NCBI GenBank assembly: GCA_003290165.1
Contig: QNQO01002090.1
Span: 1 to 64,000 of the forward strand
Direction: 5' to 3'
DNA from: Berberis thunbergii
Lineage: Eukaryota; Streptophyta; Magnoliopsida; Ranunculales; Berberidaceae
DNA: 64,000 bases
The position numbers and the translations under genes were made by a program. Of this stretch, positions 11,601 to 23,802 are shown one piece after another; the stretch's first letter is position 1, and the number at the start of each line of letters is the position of its first letter. The notes beneath the pieces were generated by a model. It worked only from the letters and a program-made list of their open reading frames with translations, ran no database searches and was not told the DNA's origin.

Positions 11601-14600
11601 TCGGCTTTAGAGATCACTTTTAGAAACTGGGTTTTGAGATAGGGCAAACTGTGATCGTTGTCTTCAATCTCCAAATACTCTCTAGTTTCAACTGGCACTT
11701 TTTTTTAATTATTTAACTAAACAGGTGTATGAGATGAAACAACTTCTAATCTGACAAGGTGAATTATCTAATCATCCATCATGGCAAATATCCTACACCT
11801 TCTATAAGATCAGTTGAATTAGTTGTCAAGATGCTCCTTATCATAGCACTATTAAATATGGCGTTAGAAACCAACTGTTATCAACTTTATATTAATCAGA
11901 GAATGTTTGTGTCTTGGTTGTTATTTAATGTGGAATTCTATGGAACCAAACTATTGGGAGCATATCCAATGTAAACTCTTCCATTTAGAAAGTAACTCCT
12001 TCTCTCAGAGTAGAGGGGACAAGAGTGACTTTTGGTAGGGTCCATGGTGTAAGGATTTTGATTTTAAGGATGGATTCCAATGATCCATTAGGTAATGCTT
12101 GAAGAGTGATGGTGTTGTGGGAGACTTTGGTAGGGTGTTGGACATTGCTCCAGAACTTTTACCTTAGAGCATCTCTAACCTTAGGATGCAAATGAAATGG
12201 AATAATACAAGATTGCATGCTCTAGGCACAAGTCAAAGACATAGAGACTCTGCGAACTATTTGTTGGATTTATGACTGTTTATATGAGAAATAAAGTATG
12301 GTTTATATAGCACAACTTTGAATAGGAGGGATGAAAACCAATGAAAATGCAGGGGGAGAGATTTCTATGGTCACGTGTCTAGAGTGGAAATTTTACTTTG
12401 TCAACCCATGGTTGGAGATGCCCGTAGAAGATCCCTAAAGGAAGAGGAGATGTAGGAAGTGGGGTTTTCACTGGTGCCCAAAGACGAACAGGGTTCTTGG
12501 AGATGGAAATGGGAAGGATGATTCTTTCTTGGTGGCAGCTACGTCTTAGAAGCAGTAGATGAAGGATTTTTTTTTTCCATCGTAACGTAGCTGAAGTGTG
12601 AAATAAATGACATCCTTGGAAAATCTGAGATGTGAGAACTAAAACTATAATTATAAGCTATAAAATACAAAAACGAAAATCATTCTAAAAATAGTAATAA
12701 ATTGACAACAACTCATATTTCCTAATACTATTTATCCTTGACTTCAGACTCACGAAAATACTAGGAAACCATATTTTTGCAACCAGGGTGACATAGCGTG
12801 ATTTTGAAAGAATGATGAAATCCCCAAAGTGTTTATGTGTATCTCGAGGTTGTAAAAAACCTCTTCTGATGATGCCACATCATTTTGGTTGCAAAAGGTG
12901 GTTCCCTAACCTCACTCTAGACTTAAAGTTTCCTAAAATCAAATTTTAATCTTGACTAGACCGCTCATCACAAGGCTGACTAGGTCAAAAAGATTGATAA
13001 TTGATATTTGCAAGGTGTCCTTCATCACATGAAGGGTGGTATGGAGGTAAAGCTTCTTTCATGAGTGGGTTTAGCTTAGAACCCTTGGCCCAATCAAGAT
13101 GTTTTTGGCGCTATTGGGTTGGTTTGGCTGTGTGAAAGAAAGGAATGTTCGCGTTGAAAACAAAACCTTAAGAGTTGAAGTTTGGTTTGGAAATGTAGGA
13201 ATTGTTTTGTCTCTCCTGGTAAAAAATTAAGGTATTCCCCGTGCCGTTGGCACGATAAAAGTTCAACATAATAAATAGAGTTTATTCTACTTTATTTTTC
13301 TAGTACCAACACCCCATTATAACTTGGCAAAACTTGATTAAGTTAATATATTATTGATCACCCTGAAGTTTTCATCCGTCACACTTACATGTCTAATCAT
13401 CACCATTTGAAGGAAAATAAATAAATATCAAAACGCTGGGTATGAAAATCGAACCCATGCACTTTTATTGGGGATAGATTGAAAGTAAGACATAAATGCT
13501 AACTTTAAGTTCCAACCATTAGATGAAACAAATCTCAACCATGAACTATGTTTATCTACCAACTTATCTCTTGGTGTTTTAAGTTCTATGTGATCTGTTA
13601 GATTATTATATTTGGGTAAATTTCAGCCGTTTTTTAATCTCCAATCTGAAACACCATTCTGATTTGTAATATAATAGAATATAATATAATATAAAGATAG
13701 ACAATATGGAAGGAAAGAAAAGTCGTAAGAAAGCTGTTTTGTATAAATTGTTATGGAAGTATGGCAGAACATTGGTAGTATTAAGTGGGTGATACATGGA
13801 TTCATTCATTCTCTATTAATTTCCCCCTTTCTCGATTCTTCGTCCTTCTTTGATTTATTTTATTCTCTTGGTTGATATCTTCTTAACGAATATTTCTATA
13901 AAAAGCAATATTTGCATGTAATCCACCAATAACTAAGGAGTTGATCATTTCATCTATTATTTACAGTGTGTAGTTTGGAAATTTCTTCAGCAGTCTAGAG
14001 GTTCAGATGTACTAGCTGCAAAGCAGTCCTTGCTTTTCATTATCTTCCTTCAATATATCCCTAGATTTTACCGGATCTTGCCCTTAACTTCAGAGCTGAA
14101 ACGGACTGTTGGTGCTTTTGCCGAGTCAGCTTTTGCTGGTGCTGCATATTATTTGCTGTGGTTTATGCTTTGTAGTCATGTAAGTTCTAGTATATTCTCA
14201 TTTTAATCTATTATCTACAATTATATTTTGTTTTGTTTGTTAATCTCCTGGTAACCCCCCTCAACCTATAATGTACCTCTTTGTAAGTAATATTTCAATT
14301 CCTTTACTTGTCACCATTGTTTTATTAATATTGATGTCTTTAAAACTATTGTCAAAATGGGAGTTTGATAGGTATGAAAAAAAATGGGATTACATAAACA
14401 TCACAATGAGATACTGAACTTGAAACCGAATTTCAAGAACTATGTTAGTTTAGGTTCAAGATCAACAACCTTATTTCAAACTAAGAACATACAAAGTAAC
14501 ATTCTCTAAACCAAAACACAATATTTTGTTAACTCATACCAATTTGGCCATGGGCGTGAAATTTGAAATTTGAGAAATAACATATTGTACCTAAATGATT

Positions 14601-17600
14601 CTAAATAAACTAGGAAACTAAAATAACCTAAAATTCTTAATTTTGAGATAAAATAGCCACAATGATTGATTTCCTAAAATATTCTGAATCAAGATTTTTT
14701 AAAACAGCCACAATGGTTTATTTTCCAGAATATCCCCAGAACTTTCTTAGAATGTTAACTCTGGGGTTTCGAAACACACCCTAAATGGTAGAGATATAAA
14801 TCCAAGATCAACAAGTTGTGCATCGGACTCGGGACTGAATCTGTGACATTCTGTACCACCAATTCCTGCTACGCCCTTGTGGCAACTCCTCTTCGCACAA
14901 TCGAGCTACCCTGTCTACTCAGCATGCAAGTAGTCATGCTCTCACATTAAGAGAGCTCACACAATGTGCTTGAGGAACTTGCTTTGTATTTCACTCATCT
15001 CGTCTGGAATTGTCCAAGAAGTCTCTATGTCCCTACCTTCACTTTTTAGAATGCTCCAGGCCTAGACTTAGGTTCCCGTGATCCGGCTTGACTTGAAAAT
15101 GATCGTGATAGCATGCTCTTCTAGAGCTTTTGTTGTAATGTTAAATAGTGTAGCACTAACTTAACTTCAAAATTGGTAATTGCATCAAGTGCTTTTTGCT
15201 GAATTGCGACATACATGCGTGTAGATTTGAAGTCAAATATGACATTTATACCTCCCTTTTATGAATTTAACAGATTGTTGGAGCTTTCTGGTACTTACTA
15301 GCGGTGGAACGTAATGACGATTGCTGGAAGAAGGCATGTCACGCTGATAAAAGATGTATAAATGAATATTTGTATTGTGGCAATAGGCATGTAGAAGGCT
15401 TTAAGGCCTGGCTCAACGTCAGTGAGATTGTTCTTAATAAGGCATGTTCTGCAAATGATGATGAGCGTCCATTTAATTATGGAATTTATGAAGAGGCGCT
15501 GTCTTCTCGCGTTGTTGAGTCCAAAGATTTTCTATCTAAATACTGCTATTGTTTATGGTGGGGCCTAAAGAATTTGAGGTATGCCGAAATTTTTTTTGCC
15601 TTTAGTATTGATTATTACTTGCTTTAGAAAATTAGGTATCTTTCAGCAAATTATCATAATTCACTTGTCTTTGAGGTTACAGTGGTTGTGATGGATAGCA
15701 ACAAGTTGGTCTGAGATGATTTTTCCTGGTGCAGTTTACAAGTTTTTGATATATAGGCTCTGTCAATAAACTTGATTGTAATCGTTCTCTTTTTGGCTAG
15801 ATTGGGTATTGGTAAAAATGATATGTTTGCAAACATAATAGATTAAGAACTGAGCCATTCTAATCAATATGATGGATCATTGGCGTTCATGTAATCATGA
15901 ATATGACCATATTTGATATCAACCATCGAAAATCAAATTTTGGTTTTTAAACTCTTCGGCTAGGGCGATCAGATTTCACCCATTCACCTTGTGTATACTA
16001 ATTTCTTTAAGATCAATTTAGAACTATTCAAGTACTTAAGATTTGATAAGTTGTTGCAGTCAATAAGATTAGATCTTAATCATTTGTTTGATCTCACTTT
16101 TGATTAGATCTCATCTCATGGTTGGATTTGATCAAACATTTGATTGGAATCAATGGATAGGTTATAAATATTTAAAATGTTATCATTTTTTTTTTTTAAA
16201 TTCATAATGAACTGTCTCAATTTATAGTTCAAATTTATAAATATTTGAAACTTCAGATTGACACAGGATTGTAAGTCACTGATTTAAATAGTTTCTAGAG
16301 CACACCTACATTTACCTTGGATTTGAGCCTGGTACTTATCATATATTCCATTATAGAAAACCACCTATGCCGAAAAGGCAACAACATAGGATGATGTCAT
16401 TGTCAACTATGTGACCATCAAGATCTTCTCTAATGATTATTACAATGAAATGGAAAGTGTGGCTAATATACTGGAATTATTCATGTCAGATCACCTCTCC
16501 TATATCAGGAAATCCAATTAGATTCTCTCACTATACCTTGGACTTCATTTATTTGACATCGCATATATCTTTATCTTTTGTAATTCTCATCTGCTCGTTC
16601 ACACTTGAATACAAACCTTGAAATTATGTCCCGATACTTCTTAGATTGTCCATTTCCTAAACACTTTTAACTATTACTCTTATTCTTTTTCCAGTACGCT
16701 TGGCCAGGGGCTTGAAACTAGTACCTATCCTGGAGAGGTCCTTTTTTCCATAAATCTTGCCATTGCTGGGCTCATACTTTTCGCACTCTTGATTGGCAAT
16801 ATGCAGGTAAATTTGTAACCTTTATGATATTCTGCCTTGCTGCATCTGCATGGAATTAGTCATTTTGTATTTGGAGATCTGGCCAGCCAAACAGAATCTC
16901 ATTTAGGAGAACAAACTGCCAAATCGTGTACATCTCTATGCATTAATATCTAATATGATCCATTCAACCCTTTTTTCCAATGCAATATACAAAAGTGCCT
17001 ACAGCCAGAGGCCCTTCAACCCGTATACAGCTCGGTGCATTAATCAAAGCTATGAATGTACTTTTGTATATGGTATTGGAAAACTATTGTGAATCTTACA
17101 GTTATGATATGATCTATTCAACCTTTTTTACGATTTACGGTCCACTTAGCGATTTGAGTACCTTGATTGGGATACGAAGAATTTATGCAAGGCTGAATAT
17201 AATTGAATCTTTTAAAGCAGACAGTACATGGTATGACTTCACCTCACTTTGAGATATCACTGCAGAACTTTTACGTTTCATTTTGATGCTTCTTGGCACT
17301 CCAATGCCATATACTAATACTTCAGGATGATCTTTTATGCTAATCTTTTTTATAAGTCCTTGATGACTTTTAATTTTGACCGTATGTAGAAATGAGTTTC
17401 ATGATAGTAATAATAGCCTGGCGTATGCGTTGGTGAGGTTGTTTTTTTTTGCAGGAGTGAGAACTTCTGAAGTTGTGTCAATGGAATCTTGAAATATCTT
17501 TTGTGGATTTACTTCATTGAGTTGTTTGCAGAATATTTAATCAACGATTTGATTAAAAATAAGTAGAGTCGTTTCTCACTGTTAAATGTTATTGTTGAGA

Positions 17601-19007
17601 ATTTTGGTAAGTCATACTTAAATCAGCAATGACTACAAACTTGAGATTGTAGTTAACAGTTCTGTAATGAGTTTCTAATTTATAATCAGCAAGTGATACT
17701 TAAACTTGAGATCCTAATATTACAGGCTTGGTGATGAGTTTCTGCTATATTGGTGCATAATGTCAAACAGTGTCTATTGGCTTTGCTGACGGTTCAGTTG
17801 TGTTACTATTTCAGACTTATCTTCAGTCTCTTACTATTCGGCTTGAGGAAATGAGAGTGAAAAGGCGTGATTCAGAACAGTGGATGCATCATCGCTTACT
17901 TCCACAAGAGCTTAGAGAGCGGGTCAGACGGTATGATCAGTACAAGTGGTTGGAGACACGAGGTGTAGATGAAGAAAGTTTGGTACAAAGTCTACCAAAG
18001 GACCTCAGGCGAGACATTAAGCGGCATCTGTGTTTGGCTCTGGTCAGAAGGGTAAGTTTTTTCTTTGTTATGTTCGTAGAAGCATGAATTGGATGGCATC
18101 CGCTGGCTGATTTGTTTTCTGAAAATTATTTTGCACTCCTCATTCCTCGCTGATAAGATAAAAGGACTATATAATACTGATGCCACTAAAAAATTTTGTT
18201 AATCTGGTCTCCGTTTTATCTTTTATTCTCGTTGTACAGTTTCCGTATCTGTTGAAATGGTGAACAAATTCTTGTGTTGGCCATTTGCATTCTTACACCT
18301 TTCTCATATGCGGTTTTCTGGTTGGCCAGGTTCCTCTGTTTGAGAACATGGATGAACGCTTGCTTGATGCTATATGTGAGCGGCTGAAACCAAGTTTATA
18401 CACACCTAACACCTTCCTTGATAGGGAAGGAGACCCAGTGGATGAAATGCTCTTTATAATACGTGGTCGGCTAGAGAGTGTGACAACTGATGGTGGAAGG
18501 AGCGGATTTTTCAATAGGAGTTTACTGAAAGAGGGTGATTTCTGTGGAGAGGAGCTACTAACCTGGGCACTTGATCCCAAGTCAAGTATTAACCTTCCAT
18601 CATCTACTCGGACAGTGAAGGCTTTGACGGAGGTGGAGGCTTTCGCATTAGTAGCAGAAGAGTTGAAATTTGTTGCCAGTCAGTTTAGGCGTCTGCATAG
18701 CAGACAGGTTCAACACACATTCCGCTTCTACTCTCAACAGTGGAGAACATGGGCTGCTTGTTTCATCCAAGCAGCATGGCGACGGTATACCAAGAGGAAG
18801 ATTATGGAACTTCATAGAAAAGAGGAAGATGAAGAAGAGACTAGCTTTGCAGGTAGTTCACATAGTCTTGGTGCAACCATATATGCTTCCCGATTTGCAG
18901 CCAATGCTATGCGTGGGGTCCACAGAATGAGAAACAAGACTGCTAGGGACTTGATAAAATTGCAGAAACCTCCAGAACCTGATTTCAATGCATCGGACGC
19001 TGATTGA
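8638..19007 (+). CDS. CNGC5: cyclic nucleotide-gated ion channel, CNGC5-like (group II)
   Basis: Plasma-membrane cation channel; the group II family (CNGC5-9) conducts calcium, for example in guard cells and root hairs. Seven coding exons join in frame: 8638-8699, 10784-11369, 13967-14179, 15274-15578, 16695-16806, 17815-18051, 18330-19007, giving 730 residues. The start is the tiny exon MFDCGGYKSQYISGQKEKFA, shared by many CNGC5 proteins. Exon 2 carries S1-S3 (LFVISCIFAVSIDPLFLYLP, RVFGRGELVVDPAQIAKRYL), exon 3 S4, exon 4 S5 and the pore helix, exon 5 the filter TLGQGL (about 390) and S6 ending FALLIGNMQ. The C-linker is in exon 6. Exon 7 has the nucleotide-binding domain (REGDPVDEMLFIIRGRL, KEGDFCGEELLTWAL) and the IQ motif FIQAAWRRY (650-658) for calmodulin. 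The end KLQKPPEPDF is typical. The pore helix reads WWGLKNLS where relatives usually have Q for K. No lesion seen. Confidence 0.93.
12167..12423. mobile_element. MITE in CNGC intron 2
   Basis: Terminal inverted repeat: left GAGCATCTCTAACCTTAGG; right, as complement, GGGCATCTCCAACCATGGG. The flanks are TTA on the left and GTA on the right, close to a TWA target duplication. 257 bases, non-coding. This TIR style is common in plant Tourist-like MITEs. Confidence 0.6.
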
Positions 19008-20280
19008 AACTGTTACTGACTTGAAGAGATAATCTGATTGTCTTACTTCGTGACACACTTCTTGTATTTAGGCAAGGATTTACATAAGTGGAGAATTACT
19101 GTAAATGTTGAGGTCGAGAGTACCTATTACATCTGACGATAACAAGGATATACCAAAGAAGGTAGTTTTGTAGCTGCTTTGTTTCTTAACGCAGTGGAAT
19201 CTACCTCAAGGAAAGAATCTTATTCATACAATTGTGTTGATCTTCAACTGAGTACAGCCTTAGACAACTTACGATATAATGGAATTTCTGGTGTATAGAT
19301 AAACAAAAATGAAGATGTTTATTTTTTTGTTCGCCAAGATGAGATGGCAAAACTCCTAGTTCACTGTCATTTGCTTTTATGTTGCTCTTCGCCTATGCAT
19401 TAGATCTGATTCACTGACATTTATTTGAAATTCGGTGCACCATTTAAACCCTGAAAGAATACAAGCCAATCCACATCTGTGTAACCACAACTAGAGGCAG
19501 CAGCCACATGGTTACTAAGGAGTATGCTGCAACATTAAGTAAGGGCAGACCCCAATTGGATTCTGGCATACACTAAATGTGGTAATCATGTACAAATGAC
19601 AGACCCTAAACAGTCAAAAGGGCTTGATCTAAATAAACACAAGAAAAATGGGTTTCTCTTCTTATTTTTCCCTAACCTAAACTCATCCTCTCCCAACTTT
19701 TCCAAATGAAAAGAAGAGAGCATCCTACCAAATAAAATTTTTTATTAATTCATTTGAGCTAAAATTTTGAGGAAAACTGCAGATTCTCATAAAAAAAAAC
19801 ACGCTAAAGTTGCAGTTTGTTTCGACATAGTTCCTCAAGATCATGTTTAGATCCTCGTCATGAAAGAATTAGGAAAAGTATAATTTAGTATCTAGTTTTA
19901 AGAGGTAAAACTAAAAAAAAAAAAAAAAAAAAACTCATTGTTTTCCATTAATGAAAACATCTCTAATGAATAGTTAATGCTGAAGGGATTATTTGGGCTC
20001 GTAAAAGAGGGTATAACACGGGTTATTTAAGTGAAAATCACCTCCATCAGCTAATCACAAACCCTCCAACCTGCAACATGACCTCAACTGCTCATAGCAA
20101 TTCAAATCAAAATGTGCATACATTTACTTCCTAGCAATATATATCAATAGTTTTTCGCCTTACTCAAAAGGAGATAGTACTGAACAACTTCAAACCTGGC
20201 AGGTAATTCTCTTTGTTGTGCTAGAGCCAGTGATTCACATTGGTATCGTTCATTTAACGCCTTTCATCCACTATGTATTC
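19008..20280. other. CNGC 3' UTR and spacer
   Basis: The 3' UTR probably covers the first 300 bases or so. An A-rich run lies at 19914-19933. No further gene seen. Confidence 0.4.
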
Positions 20281-20396
20281 CTTTTTTTGAAAGGCAAGCA
20301 GAGTTTTTATAGGATCCCAGAACTCATAAAGATGTGATCTAGTGGTACCATCCGCCAAACTCTAACCGTTGAGCTGTCATGCTATTGGCAACCCCC
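20281..20396 (-). mobile_element. SINE copy, shortened
   Basis: Matches the better preserved copy at 21691-21823: a T-run (its poly-A tail on the minus strand), then GAAAGGCAAGCAG, TTTTTATAGGATCCCA, and later GGTACCATCCGCCAA and CTCTAACCGTTGAG. It lacks about 20 bases in the middle. No target duplication recognised. Confidence 0.6.
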
Positions 20397-20549
20397 AATC
20401 TTGTTTAGTCACCTTTTACTAATAATTCTTGCTTTTTTTCAAGACCAGTCAATGAAGACGATGAATGGAGTGGCTAAACTACATGGCGATTTCTATTGTT
20501 TTCATGCATCCTTATCAATAAACTTATTTAGTTGTGATGTTTGGCATAG

Positions 20550-21420
20550 GTGATTACTCCGGTGATTACTCCAACTTTATCCAATAAAGCTCCCTATGAA
20601 TGCCTATTAAAAAAACAACCTACTCATAATAATCTACAGGTTTTCGGGTGTTTATGTTATGCATCAATATTGTCATGTTGACGTGACAAATTTGCTCATC
20701 ATGCCCAAAAGTGTGTTTTTGTGGGATGTCCACATGGTCGGTTATCTCTAATCGGGATTTCATCCTTGTTAGTCGTGATGTAATTTTTCATAGGGTTAAA
20801 CAAAAAACCGACTGAACCGATCAAAATCGAATCGATTAGTTTGGTTTACGTTCAGTTCAGTTTAAAAAAAATTCAAAACCGAAGTGGTCAGTTCGATTTT
20901 CGATTTCTATGTGATTTTAACCGATAAAACCGAACCGACCAAATATATAACAAATAATATATATATTTTATATAAAAATAATATAATATGTTTAATATAG
21001 TCGGTTGGTTCGATTTTAGTCGGTTCAATTACGATTTGCATAAACTATAATCGGTTCGGTTCGGTTTCGGTTAGAAAATTTTGAAACCGATCAAAGTTGG
21101 ACCGGTTCACAGTTTAGGTGAAAAACCGAACTGACTATCGATTCTGTTTTCAACCCTAATTTTTCATGAAAAATTTTCTCATTTCTTTTTCATGATAATA
21201 CTAGTATTGTTTTTTCAGACCCCTCACTTGATATACCTTTAATAATATCTATATATCTTCTCCACTCACCAATTAACATTTATATCAATTGTCTACTCCT
21301 CCCACAATTAATATAAACTTCATTAACACCTTCATAACAACCAGTTGACTCTACTTCTCAAACATTGCCTAGTTCACTCTACATTTCCTTACTGAAACTG
21401 AGCTTATTTACAAACCCAAA
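20550..21420 (+). mobile_element. Ty1/copia retrotransposon fragment (integrase-RT linker region)
   Basis: Translation gives TPTLSNKAPYECLLKKQPTH, VFGCLCYASI, CVFVGCPHG and SRDVIFH, the conserved block just after the copia integrase core. It is interrupted at 20792 by another element and resumes at 21168 as EKFSHFF, then fades into frames with many stops. Only this internal piece is present; no LTRs were found beside it. Long dead. Confidence 0.75.
20792..21157. mobile_element. short TIR element nested in the copia fragment, exact 10-base target duplication
   Basis: A 366-base insert starting AGGGTTAAAC and ending CAACCCT, rich in ACCGA/TCGGT motifs so that its halves are largely complementary. 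AATTTTTCAT occurs at 20782-20791 and again at 21158-21167. Taking out the insert plus one copy rejoins the copia frame across the junction (VIFH then EKFSHF). The 10-base duplication suggests a Mutator-type transposase source; the TIR itself is short. Confidence 0.8.
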
Positions 21421-21690
21421 CGCAATGCGCAGCATAATGGTGCAACCCGATACAACATTTCTTAACATGGTTATATAATAGTGTCAAATAGGGTGTCAAA
21501 CTCGCTTGACATGTTTAACACATTTACATTTAACAGTCCCCGAGCCTAAATACGATCCGTTAAATTCATCGACCGGGCCCACACACAAGATAAATTTTTT
21601 TTTAACCTAAATTCGGAAAATAAAGTGTCGTGTCGGGTCGAGTCGAGTCATTTACTGTCACTTCTATATGTACCTCTCCAAATCACAATC

Positions 21691-21823
21691 TTTTTTTTTT
21701 GAAAGGCAAGCAGGGTTTTTATAGGATCCCAAAACCCATAAAGATGCAGCAAGTTAGGTTTTAACCTTTGACCTATTGGTACCATCCGCCAAGCTCTAAC
21801 CGTTGAGTTGTCATCCCATTGGC
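21691..21823 (-). mobile_element. SINE with 13-base target duplication
   Basis: CCAAATCACAATC at 21678-21690 and 21824-21836 brackets the element exactly. On the minus strand it starts with a head containing GGTTAGAGCTTGGCGGATGG and a B-box-like GGTTAAAACC, which suggests a tRNA-derived Pol III promoter, and it ends in a poly-A run (the T-run at 21691-21700). 133 bases, no coding. Confidence 0.8.
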
Positions 21824-22865
21824 CCAAATCACAATCTTATTATGGACGATTTACATTTTTCCACAATCTGTTCACTACAACGCTCATTTGAATCATTTAT
21901 AACAGCTAATTCTTTATCTCATTAATATTCTTATTCTAGTATGTTATCTGAGATATGTAATATTATAGTATGTATATTCCTATCTAATATATATATGTTA
22001 TTTAAGATATGTAATATTATCGATAATTTTAAACTTTAAATGCAGTAAATAAACAAAATATATCTATGGAAAAGCTAATCCAAACCAAATGCTAACAACA
22101 TAAAAGAGAACAATTGCAACTTCTCGCAACAATACAACTTGAATTTAATGTATGTTATATTACTTTTCTCCCAACTTAATTTACCAATACATAACAAATG
22201 AATTGAAATCACATAACCAATTCTAGTTTAGTCGATACATTTGTTTACCATTATTTTGCTAGATATGATACGATACAAAAACATAAAATAACGAACAAAA
22301 ATGATCGAGTCAACGACTTGTCCATTATCTATAAATAATTTTCCAAATTCATATAGATGTAAGGAAGATAACATTTTTAACCATATGGCAAATTATGCCA
22401 AGTTTTTGTAAGGACATTCAAATTATAACATCATCAAAAGAAAAATAAAGTAAACAATATCTTTTTGTGAAAAAAAAAATACTAATGATAAAGCGAAAAC
22501 ATTTAATTTATGACTAAATAATTATATAAATATTTACCATGGTGAATATAGGGACAAAATACGTTACCACACTAGATATTCTCGCTAAAACCGCGCAATG
22601 ACTTTTTCAAGTTTTTCTCCAACAAAGTAAGTAACTAAAAATAAATATAGCAAGATTGCAACAACCAATATGAATCCCTTTCCCATTTTGTTTTTGTGGT
22701 GCAATTATCGATTGAGTTGATAATGATGTATAGTTTAAACACTAGATGCACATGTAATCATTGTTAAACCAATCAACGTGGGAGAACACATTTAAGCTCT
22801 GCTTTGTACACTGTAAAATAATGTATTTTGTAAACTGATGCATATGCATTAGTTTGATTACTTTA

Positions 22866-23802
22866 CGGGCGCTTGGTAGTAACTAAGTAAAACCAATGAA
22901 AATTAAACAAGCGATTATAGATAGTGTTGATGATGATAGTAGTTGTAATTATTGTAGGTCATGGCGGCGGTGATTATGTTTGTGGTTATGGTGATTGCAA
23001 GTGTTGGCGATGATGGTGGTGGTGGCAATGGCAGTGGTTGTTGAAATGGTGGTGGTGATGGCTGCAGTGGCGGTAGTAGTAGTAGTTAAGGTGGTGGTGG
23101 TTGTGGGGAATATACTATAGTGGCAGTGATGGCTATGTTGTGGTAGTTGTGGCAGTAGTAGGGATGGTTTTGGTGGTGGTGGTGGTTATGTTATGGTAGT
23201 TGGTGGTAGTGATAATTGGTGGTAGTGGTGATCGTTGTGGTGAGTATGTTATGGTCAAAGATCGTGGAGTTGCCGGTGATGGTGGTAGTGGCTATGGTGA
23301 TGGTGATTGTGATGGTTTTATTATGGTGGTGGCAATGGCGATGGTAGTGGTGGTAGCTATGGTAGTTGTGGTAGTGGCATTGGCGGTGATGGTGATTGTT
23401 ATGTTATGGTGATCGTGGTGGTGGCGCGCGACGACAACGATTATGGTAGTAATAGTGAGTTGGTGTTGATCGTGATGATTATGCTTTGATAGTGGTGGTG
23501 GTTCTGATGGTTATGGTGTGGTGGTCGTGGTACTGGCTGTGATGGTAGTTGGGAAGATGGTGATGGTTAGGGTACTTATGAAGAAGTTGGGAGTACTTTT
23601 GAGGAGATGATGAGAGTTTTGCAAAGTAATGCGGGAGATTTTTGTTCCGTAAAGTTTTGCAAAATTTTATAACTAGGAATGCGGAGGTCATGAATTCAAA
23701 TTCCAAAAACCGTTTTCCGTAAAGTCAACCAAACACCCAAGTTTATGTAATTGCCGTGAACTTTTGCATTATGCATTCTTTTACTGTATACCAAGCGAAG
23801 CC
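22866..23802. mobile_element. TIR element with GGT-rich interior
   Basis: Ends CGGGCGCTTGGTAG on the left and, as complement, GGCTTCGCTTGGTATAC on the right, flanked by TTA on both sides (22863-22865, 23803-23805). That is the PIF/Harbinger style. It splits the tandem blocks A and B and shares the GCTTGGTA terminal core with the element at 34046-34853. 937 bases; no transposase. Confidence 0.6.
22920..23560. repeat. GGT/GAT-rich degenerate trinucleotide satellite
   Basis: About 640 bases made mostly of GGT, GAT, AGT and TGT triplets, such as GGTGGTGGTGATGG, with a strong G over C bias on the plus strand. The open frames across it read as Val/Met/Gly runs and are not genes. Confidence 0.9.

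Noticed and set aside
23200..23412. Open frame of 70 codons rich in Val, Met and Gly
   Set aside because: It is the GGT-type satellite read through; low complexity and no gene signals.
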